Shown here piece after piece: positions 16,551 to 26,866 of a stretch of DNA of 64,000 nucleotides. A model generated the notes under the pieces. It searched no databases. It worked only from the letters and a program-made list of their open reading frames with translations, and was not told the origin of the DNA. Origin of the DNA: Brevibacterium sp. (GTDB lineage Bacteria > Actinomycetota > Actinomycetes > Actinomycetales > Brevibacteriaceae); the NCBI RefSeq assembly GCF_031179145.1, contig NZ_JAPSIB010000015.1:1-64000 (forward strand). Reading direction: 5' to 3'. How positions within the stretch are numbered: position 1 is the first letter of the stretch; every line of letters starts with the position of its first letter. The position numbers and the translations under genes are program-made.

Positions 16551-18371
16551 CTATCCTTCCGACGAGAGCGACGAACCCGAAGCGCTCAGCGAGGCCGACT
16601 GGCCGCCGGCGGGGACGGAGCCGCTGAAATTCGCCTGGGACTCCGCCGGGGACGTCGGATCAGCGGGCGCCGTAGCGCCCAAGGGCACGTTCGGTCCTGA
16701 GGTCGACGGGGTGACCGGTGGGGTGACGCCGGAAGCCTTCGCGGCGTCGAGCTCATCGCTTGGGCCCATCGTCGCCGGTTCCGCAGTCTCGGGGACCGCC
16801 TCGGCGATGGAGGATGACGACTCGGTGGACGCCGACGCCTTGCTCGTGGGATCGATGACGGGGGCCGACGGCTCCTGGTCCGGCTCCTGCGCCGAGGACC
16901 CGCCGGAGAACGTGGTCTCGGGGCTGCTGCGGATCGACTCCAGCTCGGTGAGGAACTTCTTCGACCACACGCTGACGGTGTCGGAGGCGACCTTCTTGCG
17001 CATCTGCCGCATCCGGCGCCGCTGCGTCTTCGAATCCATGTGCACCGCGTCGAGGATGCCCGCCTTGAGATCGGCGATGTCGTGCGGATTGACCATGACG
17101 GCTCCGCGCAGCTGCTCGGCGGCGCCGGTGAACTCGGAGAGCACGAGGACCCCGTCCTCCTCGGTGCGGCAGGCGACGTACTCCTTGGCGACGAGGTTCA
17201 TCCCATCCCGGAGCGCGGTGACGAGCATGACGTCGGCGGCGAGGAAGAACGCCGTCATCTCATCGCGGGGATAGGAGTGGTGGAGGTAGTAGACGGCGAT
17301 CGAGCCCACGTCCTCCTGTTCTCCGTTGATGCGCCCGACGGCGAGCTCGACGTCATGGCGGATGATCTTGTACTGCTCGAGGCGTTCGCGGGAGGGGGTG
17401 GCGATCTGGATCAGGACGACGTCCTCGACCGAGAGCTTGTGCTCGGCCAGCAGCTCCCCGAAGGCTTTGAGCCTGTGCCGGATGCCCTTCGTGTAGTCCA
17501 TCCGGTCGACGCCGAGCATGACGACCTTCGGATTGCCGACCTCCTGCCGGATCTGCTTGGCGCGCTCGATGATCTTCGGATCCTTGGCGAGCTCCTCGAG
17601 GAAGGGAGTGTCGATGGAGATCGGGAATGCCTCTGCCCGCACGATGTGTGCGGGCAGCTGATCGGTGGCGGGGACCGCGACGGTGGATCCCTTGGTCATG
17701 TAGTTGAGTCGGCCGCGCACTGCGCGCCGGAAGTTCGCGGCGTCGGCCGGACGTTGGAATCCGACGAGATCCGCGCCGAGGAGGCCCTTGAGGATCTGGT
17801 CGCGCCAGGGCAGCTGCGCGAAGAGTTCGAAGGGAGGGAAGGGGATGTGGTTGAAGAAGCCGATCGCCAGGTCCGGGCGTCGCTCACGAACCATCTGCGG
17901 CACGAGCTGGAGCTGATAGTCGTGAACCCATACGGTTGCGCCCTCGGCCGCCACCTCGGCGACTCTCTGCGCGAAGCGCTCATTGACGTGGACATACGCC
18001 TCCCACCACTTGCGGTGGTATTCGGGGTTGACGATGACGTCGTGGTAGAGCGGCCACAGTGTCGCGTTGGAAAATCCTTCGTAATACCTGGACACTTCGG
18101 TGCTTGTCAGTGTGACCGGGATCAAATGCATCCCGTCGATCGTGAAGGGGTCGAAGTCGACGTCGGCGACTCCGGTCCACCCGATCCAGGCACCGGCGTG
18201 CTCTTTCATCACCGGAGCCACCGCGGTCACCAGACCGCCTGGTGAGGTGCGCCATTCGGAGTCGCTGTCGGTGGTGTCGCGATCGACGGGGAGACGGTTC
18301 GCAACGACGACGAATTCGCTGTCGCCGAAGGTGGTGTCTGTGTCGGGCTCGGCAGAGTTGACGGTGTTCAT
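16551..18371 (-). CDS. otsA: Trehalose-6-phosphate synthase with long disordered tail
   Basis: This 606-residue GT20 glycosyltransferase makes trehalose 6-phosphate from UDP-glucose (or another NDP-glucose) and glucose 6-phosphate. The N-terminal loop FVVVANRLPVDR, VWVHDYQLQLVPQMVRERRP, GVDRMDYTKGI and VLSEFTGAAEQL are all present. The enzyme domain ends near residue 480. About 125 further residues are Ser/Pro/Ala-rich and probably disordered, which is unusual for OtsA. The open frame runs on upstream, but AGGAGG places the start at 18371. It is the first gene of otsAB and is divergent from a Ser/Thr kinase gene. Confidence 0.94.
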   Translation of the reverse strand: MNTVNSAEPDTDTTFGDSEFVVVANRLPVDRDTTDSDSEWRTSPGGLVTAVAPVMKEHAGAWIGWTGVADVDFDPFTIDGMHLIPVTLTSTEVSRYYEGFSNATLWPLYHDVIVNPEYHRKWWEAYVHVNERFAQRVAEVAAEGATVWVHDYQLQLVPQMVRERRPDLAIGFFNHIPFPPFELFAQLPWRDQILKGLLGADLVGFQRPADAANFRRAVRGRLNYMTKGSTVAVPATDQLPAHIVRAEAFPISIDTPFLEELAKDPKIIERAKQIRQEVGNPKVVMLGVDRMDYTKGIRHRLKAFGELLAEHKLSVEDVVLIQIATPSRERLEQYKIIRHDVELAVGRINGEQEDVGSIAVYYLHHSYPRDEMTAFFLAADVMLVTALRDGMNLVAKEYVACRTEEDGVLVLSEFTGAAEQLRGAVMVNPHDIADLKAGILDAVHMDSKTQRRRMRQMRKKVASDTVSVWSKKFLTELESIRSSPETTFSGGSSAQEPDQEPSAPVIDPTSKASASTESSSSIAEAVPETAEPATMGPSDELDAAKASGVTPPVTPSTSGPNVPLGATAPADPTSPAESQANFSGSVPAGGQSASLSASGSSLSSEG

Positions 18372-18421
18372 CTGCGCCTCCTCTAGTAATGGTCCTTGAG
18401 AGAGAACTCTACTCGCTCGAC

Positions 18422-18427
18422 TACGCT
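18422..18427 (+). promoter_or_regulatory. Candidate -10 box of the Ser/Thr kinase gene
   Basis: TACGCT ends 7 nt before an in-frame GTG at 18435. TTGAGA at 18396-18401 could be the -35, although the 20-nt spacing is long. Confidence 0.4.
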
Positions 18428-18434
18428 TGGACGC

Positions 18435-20555
<2,121 letters not shown>

Positions 20556-20692
20556 TTGAAGTTTGAATTTCCCTGGGAGTCGGTCTCGGGCTCCTTTCGG
20601 TAAGGTGTGAGTCGTCGGGCTGCGCTCGTCGAATCGAATCGATTCCCTCTGGTCCGAGACCGGGCCTCAAAACCGATCGAACGTGAGGAACA

Positions 20693-21553
20693 ATGGCGAA
20701 AGACAACTCCGCAGAGCAGAGGCGGAACAAGGCGCGTGAGAACGCGCGCCAGATTGCAGCAGCCCAGGCGAAGAAGGAGAAGACCGCGAAAGTCATTCTC
20801 TGGTCCGGCATCGCCGTCGTGGTGGTCGTGGTCGCCGCAGTCGTCGGAGTCCTCATCTTCCAGCAGTCGAAGCCGGGCCTGACCCCGGCGAACTTCGTGG
20901 CCGGCGGAGTCAGCATCGCCAAGGGCAACACCGTGGTGCAGCCGAAGTCCATGCCCGAAGGTGAGAAGTCGGATCTTCCCACCCCCACCGAGGCGGGGGC
21001 GAAGGAGAACGCTGCGACGGTGACCGTCTACCTCGACTTCCAGTGCCCCGGATGCAAGGCATTCGAGGAGGGGAACTCCGCGACGCTGATGAAGCTCGTC
21101 GAAGAGGGCACGGTCGTCCTCGAGTACAAGCCGATCGCGATCCTCGACCGGTTCTCCGGCGGCAACGAGTACTCGACCCGGTCGGCCAACTTCGCCGCCT
21201 GCGTCATCGACTCCCAGCCCGACGTCACAGCGGAGCTGATCCCCGCCCTGTTCGCCCAGCAGCCGGCGGAGGGCACGGAGGGACGGACCGACGAGGAGCT
21301 CCTCAAGGTGGCGAAGGACGTCGGCGTCGACACCTCCGCGCCCTTGAAGTCCGACCCGGAGCAGACCGTCGAGCAGTGCGTGACGGACCAGTCGTTCAAG
21401 AAGCACATCGAGACGACGACGCAGGAGGCTCTCGACTCCGGCGTGGAGGCCACCCCGTGGGTGCTCATCAACGGCAAGCACACCGAGAAGACCGGCGACC
21501 CGCAGTCGCTGACCGTGGAGATCCTCAAGGCCACGGGCGAGTTCAAGGGCTGA
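20693..21553 (+). CDS. Membrane-anchored DsbA-like thiol oxidoreductase
   Basis: This 286-residue protein has a charged cytoplasmic N-terminus, one membrane helix (about 33-56) and an extracytoplasmic thioredoxin-fold domain. The active site CPGC is at 118-121 in YLDFQCPGC, and the cis-proline segment is EATPWVLING. Additional cysteines at VIDS and VEQC suggest an internal disulfide. It probably forms or shuffles disulfides in exported proteins. The ATG follows GAGGAA. It is a single gene with its own terminator downstream. A TAAGGT -10 candidate lies at 20601-20606. Confidence 0.87.
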   Translation: MAKDNSAEQRRNKARENARQIAAAQAKKEKTAKVILWSGIAVVVVVVAAVVGVLIFQQSKPGLTPANFVAGGVSIAKGNTVVQPKSMPEGEKSDLPTPTEAGAKENAATVTVYLDFQCPGCKAFEEGNSATLMKLVEEGTVVLEYKPIAILDRFSGGNEYSTRSANFAACVIDSQPDVTAELIPALFAQQPAEGTEGRTDEELLKVAKDVGVDTSAPLKSDPEQTVEQCVTDQSFKKHIETTTQEALDSGVEATPWVLINGKHTEKTGDPQSLTVEILKATGEFKG

Positions 21554-21652
21554 TTCGCCGAGTCGGCGCCCAGAGTCGGCGCCCGAGTCGGCGCAGTGAC
21601 GCTGGCGGACACGCAGCACTGACTCGGCAGCAGAGCAGCCAGAGCCGCACCT

Positions 21653-21684
21653 CGGTCCGGTCCCGGCAGGGGCCGGACCGTTTT
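21653..21684 (+). terminator. Rho-independent terminator
   Basis: CGGTCCGG (21653-21660) pairs with CCGGACCG (21673-21680) and is followed directly by TTTT. It lies 99 nt after the DsbA-like gene. Confidence 0.75.
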
Positions 21685-21733
21685 GTGGCGGCTCGGGTGA
21701 ATGAACTACTATCGAACAGTCGCTGACAGCAGC

Positions 21734-21809
21734 GCCTCCTTAGCTCAGTTGGTAGAGCACCGCTCTTGTAAAGCGAAGGTCGTCAGTTCGAGTCTGACAG
21801 GGGGCTCCA
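21734..21809 (+). tRNA. tRNA-Thr (anticodon TGT)
   Basis: The 76-nt cloverleaf has acceptor GCCTCCT pairing with AGGGGGC, D arm GCTC/GAGC, and T arm GTCAG-TTCGAGT-CTGAC. The encoded CCA ends at 21809. The anticodon loop CTTGTAA gives TGT, reading ACA. The first anticodon-stem pair is a C-A mismatch. TACTAT at 21707-21712 is a likely -10 box. Confidence 0.93.
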
Positions 21810-21811
21810 TC

Positions 21812-21841
21812 GGGCCAGGCGCGAGGTTTCGCGCCTGGCCC
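21812..21841 (+). terminator. Hairpin terminator after tRNA-Thr
   Basis: GGGCCAGGCGCGA (21812-21824) and TCGCGCCTGGCCC (21829-21841) form a perfect 13-bp stem with a 4-nt loop. There is no strong T tract. Confidence 0.6.
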
Positions 21842-21868
21842 TCGTCATGCGGTGAGTCCGGGAGCACA

Positions 21869-22381
21869 ATGGGAAGCATGAACGCCGCTGAACTCCTCGT
21901 CGAATTCGCCTCTCGTCCCCTCGACGCCGCCCGGGCTCTTCCACGGCTGAGTCCGGAACAGCTCAACTCCCACCCCGCCGGCCATCCCAACTCCATCGCG
22001 TGGCTGCTGTGGCACAGCGGTCGCGAAGTCGACGTGCAGGTGGCCGAACTCACCGGCGGAGCGGGCGTCTGGGAACAGTACCGGGAGCGGTTCGGCCTCG
22101 GCGAAGTCGGTGAGTCACTCGGGTACGGGCACACCCGGGAACAGGCCGCCGCGGTCAGGGTCGAGGACCATCAGCTGCTCATCGACCACCTCGGCGCGGC
22201 TCTGACCTCTCTGCAGGACTGCGCCCGGGGACTGCCCGAGGAGGAACTCGACGAGGTCGTCGATGACAGCTGGGACCCGCCGGTCACCCGCGGCGTCCGG
22301 ATGGCCTCCATCATCGACGACGCCATTGCCCACGTCGGTCAGGCGGCCTACGCCGCAGGTGCTCTGACGCGCATTTCGTGA
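21869..22381 (+). CDS. DinB-superfamily protein (DUF664-like)
   Basis: This protein of about 170 residues is built of amphipathic helices. WLLWHSGREVDVQVAEL and IAHVGQAAYAAG show the His spacing of DinB/YfiT four-helix bundles, in which three histidines bind a metal. Members include mycothiol-dependent transferases, so a thiol-transfer role is possible but not shown. The start at 21869 has GGAG at suitable spacing; ATG 21878 is the alternative. The gene follows the tRNA terminator and seems to be transcribed alone. Confidence 0.7.
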   Translation: MGSMNAAELLVEFASRPLDAARALPRLSPEQLNSHPAGHPNSIAWLLWHSGREVDVQVAELTGGAGVWEQYRERFGLGEVGESLGYGHTREQAAAVRVEDHQLLIDHLGAALTSLQDCARGLPEEELDEVVDDSWDPPVTRGVRMASIIDDAIAHVGQAAYAAGALTRIS

Positions 22382-22571
22382 TCCCAATGCTCTGACCCGC
22401 AGTTCGTGAACCCAATGCTCCCACACGGGTCCTCACGGGCCGTGAGCGTTCTTCGACGGCAAGGGGTCCTGAGGGACTCCACATCGTGCCTCCAGTCAGC
22501 ACCCAGGTTCGCGCAGTACGGTGAAAATCCCCATCCGGGGGAATGAAGTCAGACTTTTTCAGGAGGATGTT

Positions 22572-22766
22572 ATGGGCCTGGGTGACAAGATCAGCAACAA
22601 GGCTGAAGAGGTTAAGGGCAAGGCCAAGGAAAAGGTCGGCGACGCCACCGACAATCCTGAGATGCACGCCGAGGGCAAGGGTGAGAAGTACCAGGCCGAG
22701 GCGAAGCAGGTCGGCGACAAGATGAAGGACGTCGGCCGCGACGCCAAGGATGATCTCGGTCGCTAG
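22572..22766 (+). CDS. CsbD-family stress protein
   Basis: This 64-residue, highly charged, helix-prone protein begins MGLGDKISNKAEEVKGKAKEK, the CsbD signature. CsbD-like proteins are small abundant proteins induced in general stress; their molecular role is unclear. AGGAGG sits 5 nt before the ATG. A strong terminator follows, making a compact single-gene unit. Confidence 0.87.
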   Translation: MGLGDKISNKAEEVKGKAKEKVGDATDNPEMHAEGKGEKYQAEAKQVGDKMKDVGRDAKDDLGR

Positions 22767-22780
22767 TCGATCCTCCACCG

Positions 22781-22815
22781 AAGAGCCCCCATCGCCCGAT
22801 GGGGGCTCTTTCGTG
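22781..22815 (+). terminator. Rho-independent terminator after csbD-like gene
   Basis: AAGAGCCCCCATC (22781-22793) and GATGGGGGCTCTT (22798-22810) form a perfect 13-bp stem with a 4-nt loop, followed by a short T-containing tail. Confidence 0.85.
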
Positions 22816-22869
22816 TCCGCTCGCTCTAAGATGTGATTGCCAGCCACACCCGAGCCGGAGGCGACGACT

Positions 22870-24066
22870 GTGACAACCGCGGACACGGGCCGATTCCGGC
22901 TCACCCCCATGCGCCCACGCGATCCCGGAGAGCCTGCTCGATCAGCGAGCACGCTTGAGCTCTTCTTCGATCTGACCTTCGTCATCGCGGTGGCCATCGC
23001 CGCGTCCCACCTCCACCACGCGGTCTCCGAGGGACACATCGCCGAAGGCCTGGGAAACTACCTGATGGTGTTCTTCGCCATCTGGTGGGCGTGGATGAAC
23101 TTCACCTGGTTCGCCACCTCCTTCGACAACGACGACTGGCTGTACCGGGTGATGACCATCGTCCAGATGGGCGGCGTTCTCATCCTGGCTGCGGGCATCG
23201 AGCCGGCCTTCGTCGAGGGTGACTTCGCGCTCCCGGTGCTCGGTTACGTCCTCATGCGCGTCGTCATGATCGCGCAGTGGCTGCGGGCTTCGCGGCATGC
23301 CGGCGGCGCCCGGAGGACGACCATCGTCTACGCCTGCGGGATCGGCGCGGTCCAGATCCTCTGGCTGGCCTGGCTGGCGGTGCCCGCCTCGCTGGCGCCG
23401 ATCGGCTTCGTCCTCCTGGCCCTCGCCGAGATCTCGATCCCGCTCATCGCCGAAACGCGCGGAACGACTCCCTGGCACCCGCACCACATCACCGAGCGCT
23501 ACGGCCTGTTCACGATCATCCTCCTCGGTGAAAGCCTGCTCGCCTCATCCAGTGCGATCTTCGAAGCCTTCGCAGACATCGAGGACGTTGTTCCGCTCAT
23601 CTCGCTCGGGGTTCTGTGCCTCATCGTCACCGCGTCGATGTGGTGGATCTACTTCTGGCCGCCGCACCACCGCGCGATAACGGCGCTGCGCGGTTCCATC
23701 ACCTACGGGTACGGTCATTACCTCATCTTCGCCGCCGCCGGGGCGTTCTCCGCCGGTGTCAGCGTCGAGGTCGACTCTCAGCTGGGCCACAGCTCCCTCG
23801 ACCCGGTGCTCGCCACGTTCACAGTCTCGGTGCCCATCGCGATCTTCGTGCTCGGAGTGTGGCTCCTGGCGATCAAGGACAATGCCGACCGTGTCGTCAA
23901 CACCGTCGTCCCGGTGTGTGCGGTGCTCGTGCTGCTCGACCCGATCATCCCGATCCCCACCTTCCTCACCACGCTCTTCATGATCGTCATCGTCGTCACC
24001 CTGGTGCTGCGCAGCCCCCAGGGCGCCGAGGCGGACGCAGGTCCGGCGGGAAAGCGGCGGGCCTGA
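22870..24066 (+). CDS. LtrA-family membrane protein (low temperature requirement A)
   Basis: This 398-residue protein has about 11-12 hydrophobic helices. ASTLELFFDLTFVIAVA, WMNFTWFATSFDND and ERYGLFTIILLGES are the hallmarks of LtrA proteins. The biochemical role of the family is not established. GTG 22870 is chosen because GGAGG lies 8 nt upstream. A TTG at 22837 is in frame but lies too close to the TAAGAT -10 candidate (22827-22832). The gene follows the csbD terminator, so it is likely independently transcribed. Confidence 0.82.
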   Translation: MTTADTGRFRLTPMRPRDPGEPARSASTLELFFDLTFVIAVAIAASHLHHAVSEGHIAEGLGNYLMVFFAIWWAWMNFTWFATSFDNDDWLYRVMTIVQMGGVLILAAGIEPAFVEGDFALPVLGYVLMRVVMIAQWLRASRHAGGARRTTIVYACGIGAVQILWLAWLAVPASLAPIGFVLLALAEISIPLIAETRGTTPWHPHHITERYGLFTIILLGESLLASSSAIFEAFADIEDVVPLISLGVLCLIVTASMWWIYFWPPHHRAITALRGSITYGYGHYLIFAAAGAFSAGVSVEVDSQLGHSSLDPVLATFTVSVPIAIFVLGVWLLAIKDNADRVVNTVVPVCAVLVLLDPIIPIPTFLTTLFMIVIVVTLVLRSPQGAEADAGPAGKRRA

Positions 24067-24106
24067 ACGCGGTCGTCCGGCGCCCGCCGTTCGCGTCCGG
24101 CGTCCG

Positions 24107-24151
24107 GCGCCCCGCGCCCCGCGCCCCGCGCCCCGCGCCCCGCGCCCCGCG
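24107..24151 (+). repeat. Six tandem copies of the heptamer GCGCCCC
   Basis: Six perfect copies of GCGCCCC run from 24107 to 24148 plus a partial unit, flanked by related CGTCCGG units. They lie in the 154-nt gap between ltrA-like and M4 protease genes, upstream of the protease start. Confidence 0.9.
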
Positions 24152-24220
24152 TCCGGCGCCCACCGTTTGTGTGAGGTCTGAGGTCTGGTCCGTGTCAGTG
24201 CTGTGTGCGACGCTGGTCAC

Positions 24221-25357
24221 ATGAGAGATCACCAGTCATCACAGCACCCCGTCCGCCGGTTCCAGACGGTCGTCCCGCCCTACCTCCTCGACGCCATCGC
24301 CGAGCGCGGAGCGGAGAAGTTCCCACGCGCGGCCGCCGCGGCCAGAAGCTGCCGACCCAGCGACACCGAGCACCGGAACCTGCGCGCCGAAGGTCTCAAG
24401 GAGGCGCCTGCTCCGGGCGGGCCCTCGGCGGTGCGAGCCGAGGCTGCGGCGACCGAGGGCCTCACCCGCTGGGTCCACGACGCTCAGAACCGTGAGGAGC
24501 TCCCCGGGGTTCTCGTCCGCAGCGAAGGACAGGAGCCGGTCTGCGATGAAGCGGTCAACGAAGCCTACGACGGTTTGGGTGCCTCCTACCGGCTCTTCGC
24601 CGAGGTGTTCGGCCACAACTCCCTCGACGACAGGGGAATGCCGCTCAGCGCCACCGTCCACTACGGTCAGGACTACGACAACGCGTTCTTCGACGGACGT
24701 CAGATGGTCTTCGGCGACGGCGACGATCAGGTGTTCACTGGATTCACCGGGTCACTGAGCATCATCGGCCACGAGCTCAGTCACGGCGTCATCGCCCACA
24801 CCGCGAACCTCGAATACCAGGGTCAGCCGGGAGCCCTCAACGAGCACTTCGCCGACGTCTTCGGCGCCCTGACGGAACAGTACGCGAACGGCCAGGACGC
24901 GCGGAGTGCGAACTGGCTGATCGGGGCGGGCATCTTCACCCGCGCCGTCAGCGGTGATGCGCTGCGCAACATGCTCGAACCCGGCACCGCCTACGACGAC
25001 GACGTCCTCGGCAAGGATCCGCAGCCGGGACACATGGACCAGTACATCGACACCACCTCGGACAACGGCGGAGTGCACTTGAACTCCGGCATCCCCAACC
25101 GGGCGTTCGCCCTCGCCGCGACCACCCTGGGCGGCAAAGCCTGGGAGACCGTCGGCCAGGTGTGGTTCTCGGTTCTGACCGGTGACTCCATCACCACTCG
25201 CACCGACTTCGCGCAGTTCGCGCCGATGACCATCGCCGAGGCGGCTGTGCAGTTCGGTGAGGGCACCGACGTCCACGACGCCATCGTCCAGGGCTGGGAG
25301 GCTGTGGGCATCTCGAGTCCCGATTCGCGTCGGGGCAATCACGGGAGCAGCTGGTGA
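24221..25357 (+). CDS. Protealysin-like M4 metallopeptidase
   Basis: This 378-residue thermolysin-family zinc protease has no signal peptide. The short N-terminal propeptide contains VVPPYLLDAIAERG, the PPYLL-type motif of protealysin-like precursors. Zinc ligands are in HELSH (184-188) and NEHFAD (Glu near 208). HLNSGIPNRAF and the C-terminal helical domain are conserved. ATG 24221 is used; an in-frame GTG at 24203 is possible. The stop overlaps the start of a small gene that looks like the emfourin inhibitor. Such operons encode an intracellular or non-classically released protease together with its control protein. Confidence 0.9.
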   Translation: MRDHQSSQHPVRRFQTVVPPYLLDAIAERGAEKFPRAAAAARSCRPSDTEHRNLRAEGLKEAPAPGGPSAVRAEAAATEGLTRWVHDAQNREELPGVLVRSEGQEPVCDEAVNEAYDGLGASYRLFAEVFGHNSLDDRGMPLSATVHYGQDYDNAFFDGRQMVFGDGDDQVFTGFTGSLSIIGHELSHGVIAHTANLEYQGQPGALNEHFADVFGALTEQYANGQDARSANWLIGAGIFTRAVSGDALRNMLEPGTAYDDDVLGKDPQPGHMDQYIDTTSDNGGVHLNSGIPNRAFALAATTLGGKAWETVGQVWFSVLTGDSITTRTDFAQFAPMTIAEAAVQFGEGTDVHDAIVQGWEAVGISSPDSRRGNHGSSW

Positions 25358-25674
25358 ACACCGAGGGCAATCGCGAATTCGGGCATCTCATCGTCGAGCG
25401 CAGCGGGGGAATCGGCGGTTTCCAATTGGTTTGGGACCTCGACATCGACCACAGCGAGCATCGCGAGGAGATCGGCCCGCGGGTGGCACAGCTTCCGTGG
25501 AGCAGCGCAGAGGAATCCCAGAACGCACCGTCTGCGGCCGATCGTTACGTCTTCGCCATCGAGAGCCGGTTCGGCCAGGCGCGGTTCGGAGAGGGGGAGC
25601 TGAGCGGGGAGTGGAAGGAGATCGTCGACGAGGTGCGCGAGATCACCGAACCCGAGCGCCGCCGACCGGGATGA
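25354..25674 (+). CDS. Probable emfourin-type inhibitor of the M4 protease
   Basis: This 106-residue, acidic, soluble protein has no signal peptide. It starts at GTG 25354 within the protease stop codon (GTGA overlap), so both are made from one transcript. The N-terminal ERSGGIGGF and the size match emfourin (M4in), the inhibitor encoded beside protealysin in Serratia. The middle has LDIDHSEHREEI and the C-terminus GEWKEIVDEVREI is helical. The assignment relies on position, length and the short GG motif, so it is likely but not certain. Confidence 0.7.
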   Translation: MNTEGNREFGHLIVERSGGIGGFQLVWDLDIDHSEHREEIGPRVAQLPWSSAEESQNAPSAADRYVFAIESRFGQARFGEGELSGEWKEIVDEVREITEPERRRPG

Positions 25675-25684
25675 GCCCGCAGGG

Positions 25685-26593
25685 TCAGTGAGTCCGGTCG
25701 GCTCCGTCGGGGCGGGCTCTGCCTGGCGTGGCTCCGCCGGCAGGAGCCTCAGCGGCCGGAGTGCCCTCGGCAGAAGTGTCTTCGGCAGAAATGTCTTCGT
25801 CCGCAGTGCTGCGGACCGGGGTGAGCCTCGGCAGCTTCGGCTCCAGATTGTCCCCCGAGGACGCCCCGCGCAGCCGGCGCGAGACCCAGGGTGCGAAATG
25901 CTCCTTCGCCCACTTCGATTCCTCGGCCACGACGGCCTTGATCGCGCGGGTCGGTCGCGCCGGCATTGCGAATCCCTTCCCCGGCAGCGAGTGCCCGCTC
26001 TCGAGTGTGGCCAGCGCCTGTCGAGCCACGAGGTCATGGCCCTGCGAGGAGAGGTGGATGCGATCCTCGGCCCACATCTCCGCGGCGTACACCGGGCGCA
26101 GCCCCCACACATCGATCATGTGACAGCCGTGGCGCTGCGCGATCGTCCACAGGTGCGAGTTGTAGATGCCGACCCGCGGACGCATCGCCCGGATCAATGG
26201 GGAGCTGAACTCCGTGTCGAACCCCGTGCTCATCAGCACTTCGATGCCCTCACCGCGCAGGGCGATGACGGCGCGCTCGAACTGGTTGGCCAGATCGTCG
26301 ATGTCGGCCTTAGGCCGCAGGCAGTCGTTGCCGCCGGCGCAGAGTGTGACCAGATCAGGGCCCAGTTCGAGCGCCACAGGCACCTGCTCGTCGATGATCT
26401 GCGCCAGCAGCCGGCCGCGGATCGCCAGATTGGCATACGTGAGCTCAGGGCTGCCGATCGGCGAGTCGACGAGCATCTCGGCCAGGCGGTCCGTCCAGCC
26501 CCGGAATCTGTCGGGGACACGTGGGTCGTGGTCCATCAGGCCTTCGCTGAACGAATCGCCGACAGCGACATATGAGCTGATGGTCTCAAGCAT
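25685..26593 (-). CDS. SGNH/GDSL-family hydrolase
   Basis: This 302-residue protein has SGNH block I in VAVGDSFSEG (Ser14), Gly in LAIRG, block III CAGGND, and the Asp-His pair in EDRIHLSSQGH. It should be a serine esterase or lipase. There is no signal peptide; the last 80 residues are Ala/Glu-rich and likely disordered. The ATG at 26593 has AAGGAC upstream. It converges with the inhibitor gene, with 10 nt between the stops. The substrate is not known. Confidence 0.85.
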   Translation of the reverse strand: MLETISSYVAVGDSFSEGLMDHDPRVPDRFRGWTDRLAEMLVDSPIGSPELTYANLAIRGRLLAQIIDEQVPVALELGPDLVTLCAGGNDCLRPKADIDDLANQFERAVIALRGEGIEVLMSTGFDTEFSSPLIRAMRPRVGIYNSHLWTIAQRHGCHMIDVWGLRPVYAAEMWAEDRIHLSSQGHDLVARQALATLESGHSLPGKGFAMPARPTRAIKAVVAEESKWAKEHFAPWVSRRLRGASSGDNLEPKLPRLTPVRSTADEDISAEDTSAEGTPAAEAPAGGATPGRARPDGADRTH

Positions 26594-26777
26594 CCGCGGG
26601 TCCTTCTGTCTGGAATGATCTCCCTCCAAGCTACACGCGATCCCTGACGGTGTCCTCCCTCCCCGGATGGAGATCGACGCGCTCCCCGGACGAGTATCGG
26701 TGCCCTCATCGGATGGAGATCTGGCCCCTCTCCGAACCGGGGTCGAGGTCTTCGCCGGACGAGGAACGGCGGTGGCG

Positions 26778-26783
26778 TAGACT
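26778..26783 (+). promoter_or_regulatory. -10 box TAGACT upstream of amidohydrolase gene
   Basis: TAGACT lies about 83 nt before the ATG at 26867. This implies a leader of roughly 75 nt, in contrast to the leaderless genes. Confidence 0.45.
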
Positions 26784-26866
26784 CGAAATCGACACGGCAG
26801 TCAGCGCCCCAGCGCTCAACTGCAGCGCCCCTCGCGCTGGTGAGCACCCGATGCACTAGGAGCACA

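Noticed and set aside
22837..22869. TTG start for the LtrA gene
   Set aside because: It lies only 4 nt after the likely -10 box, whereas GTG 22870 has a well-placed GGAGG.
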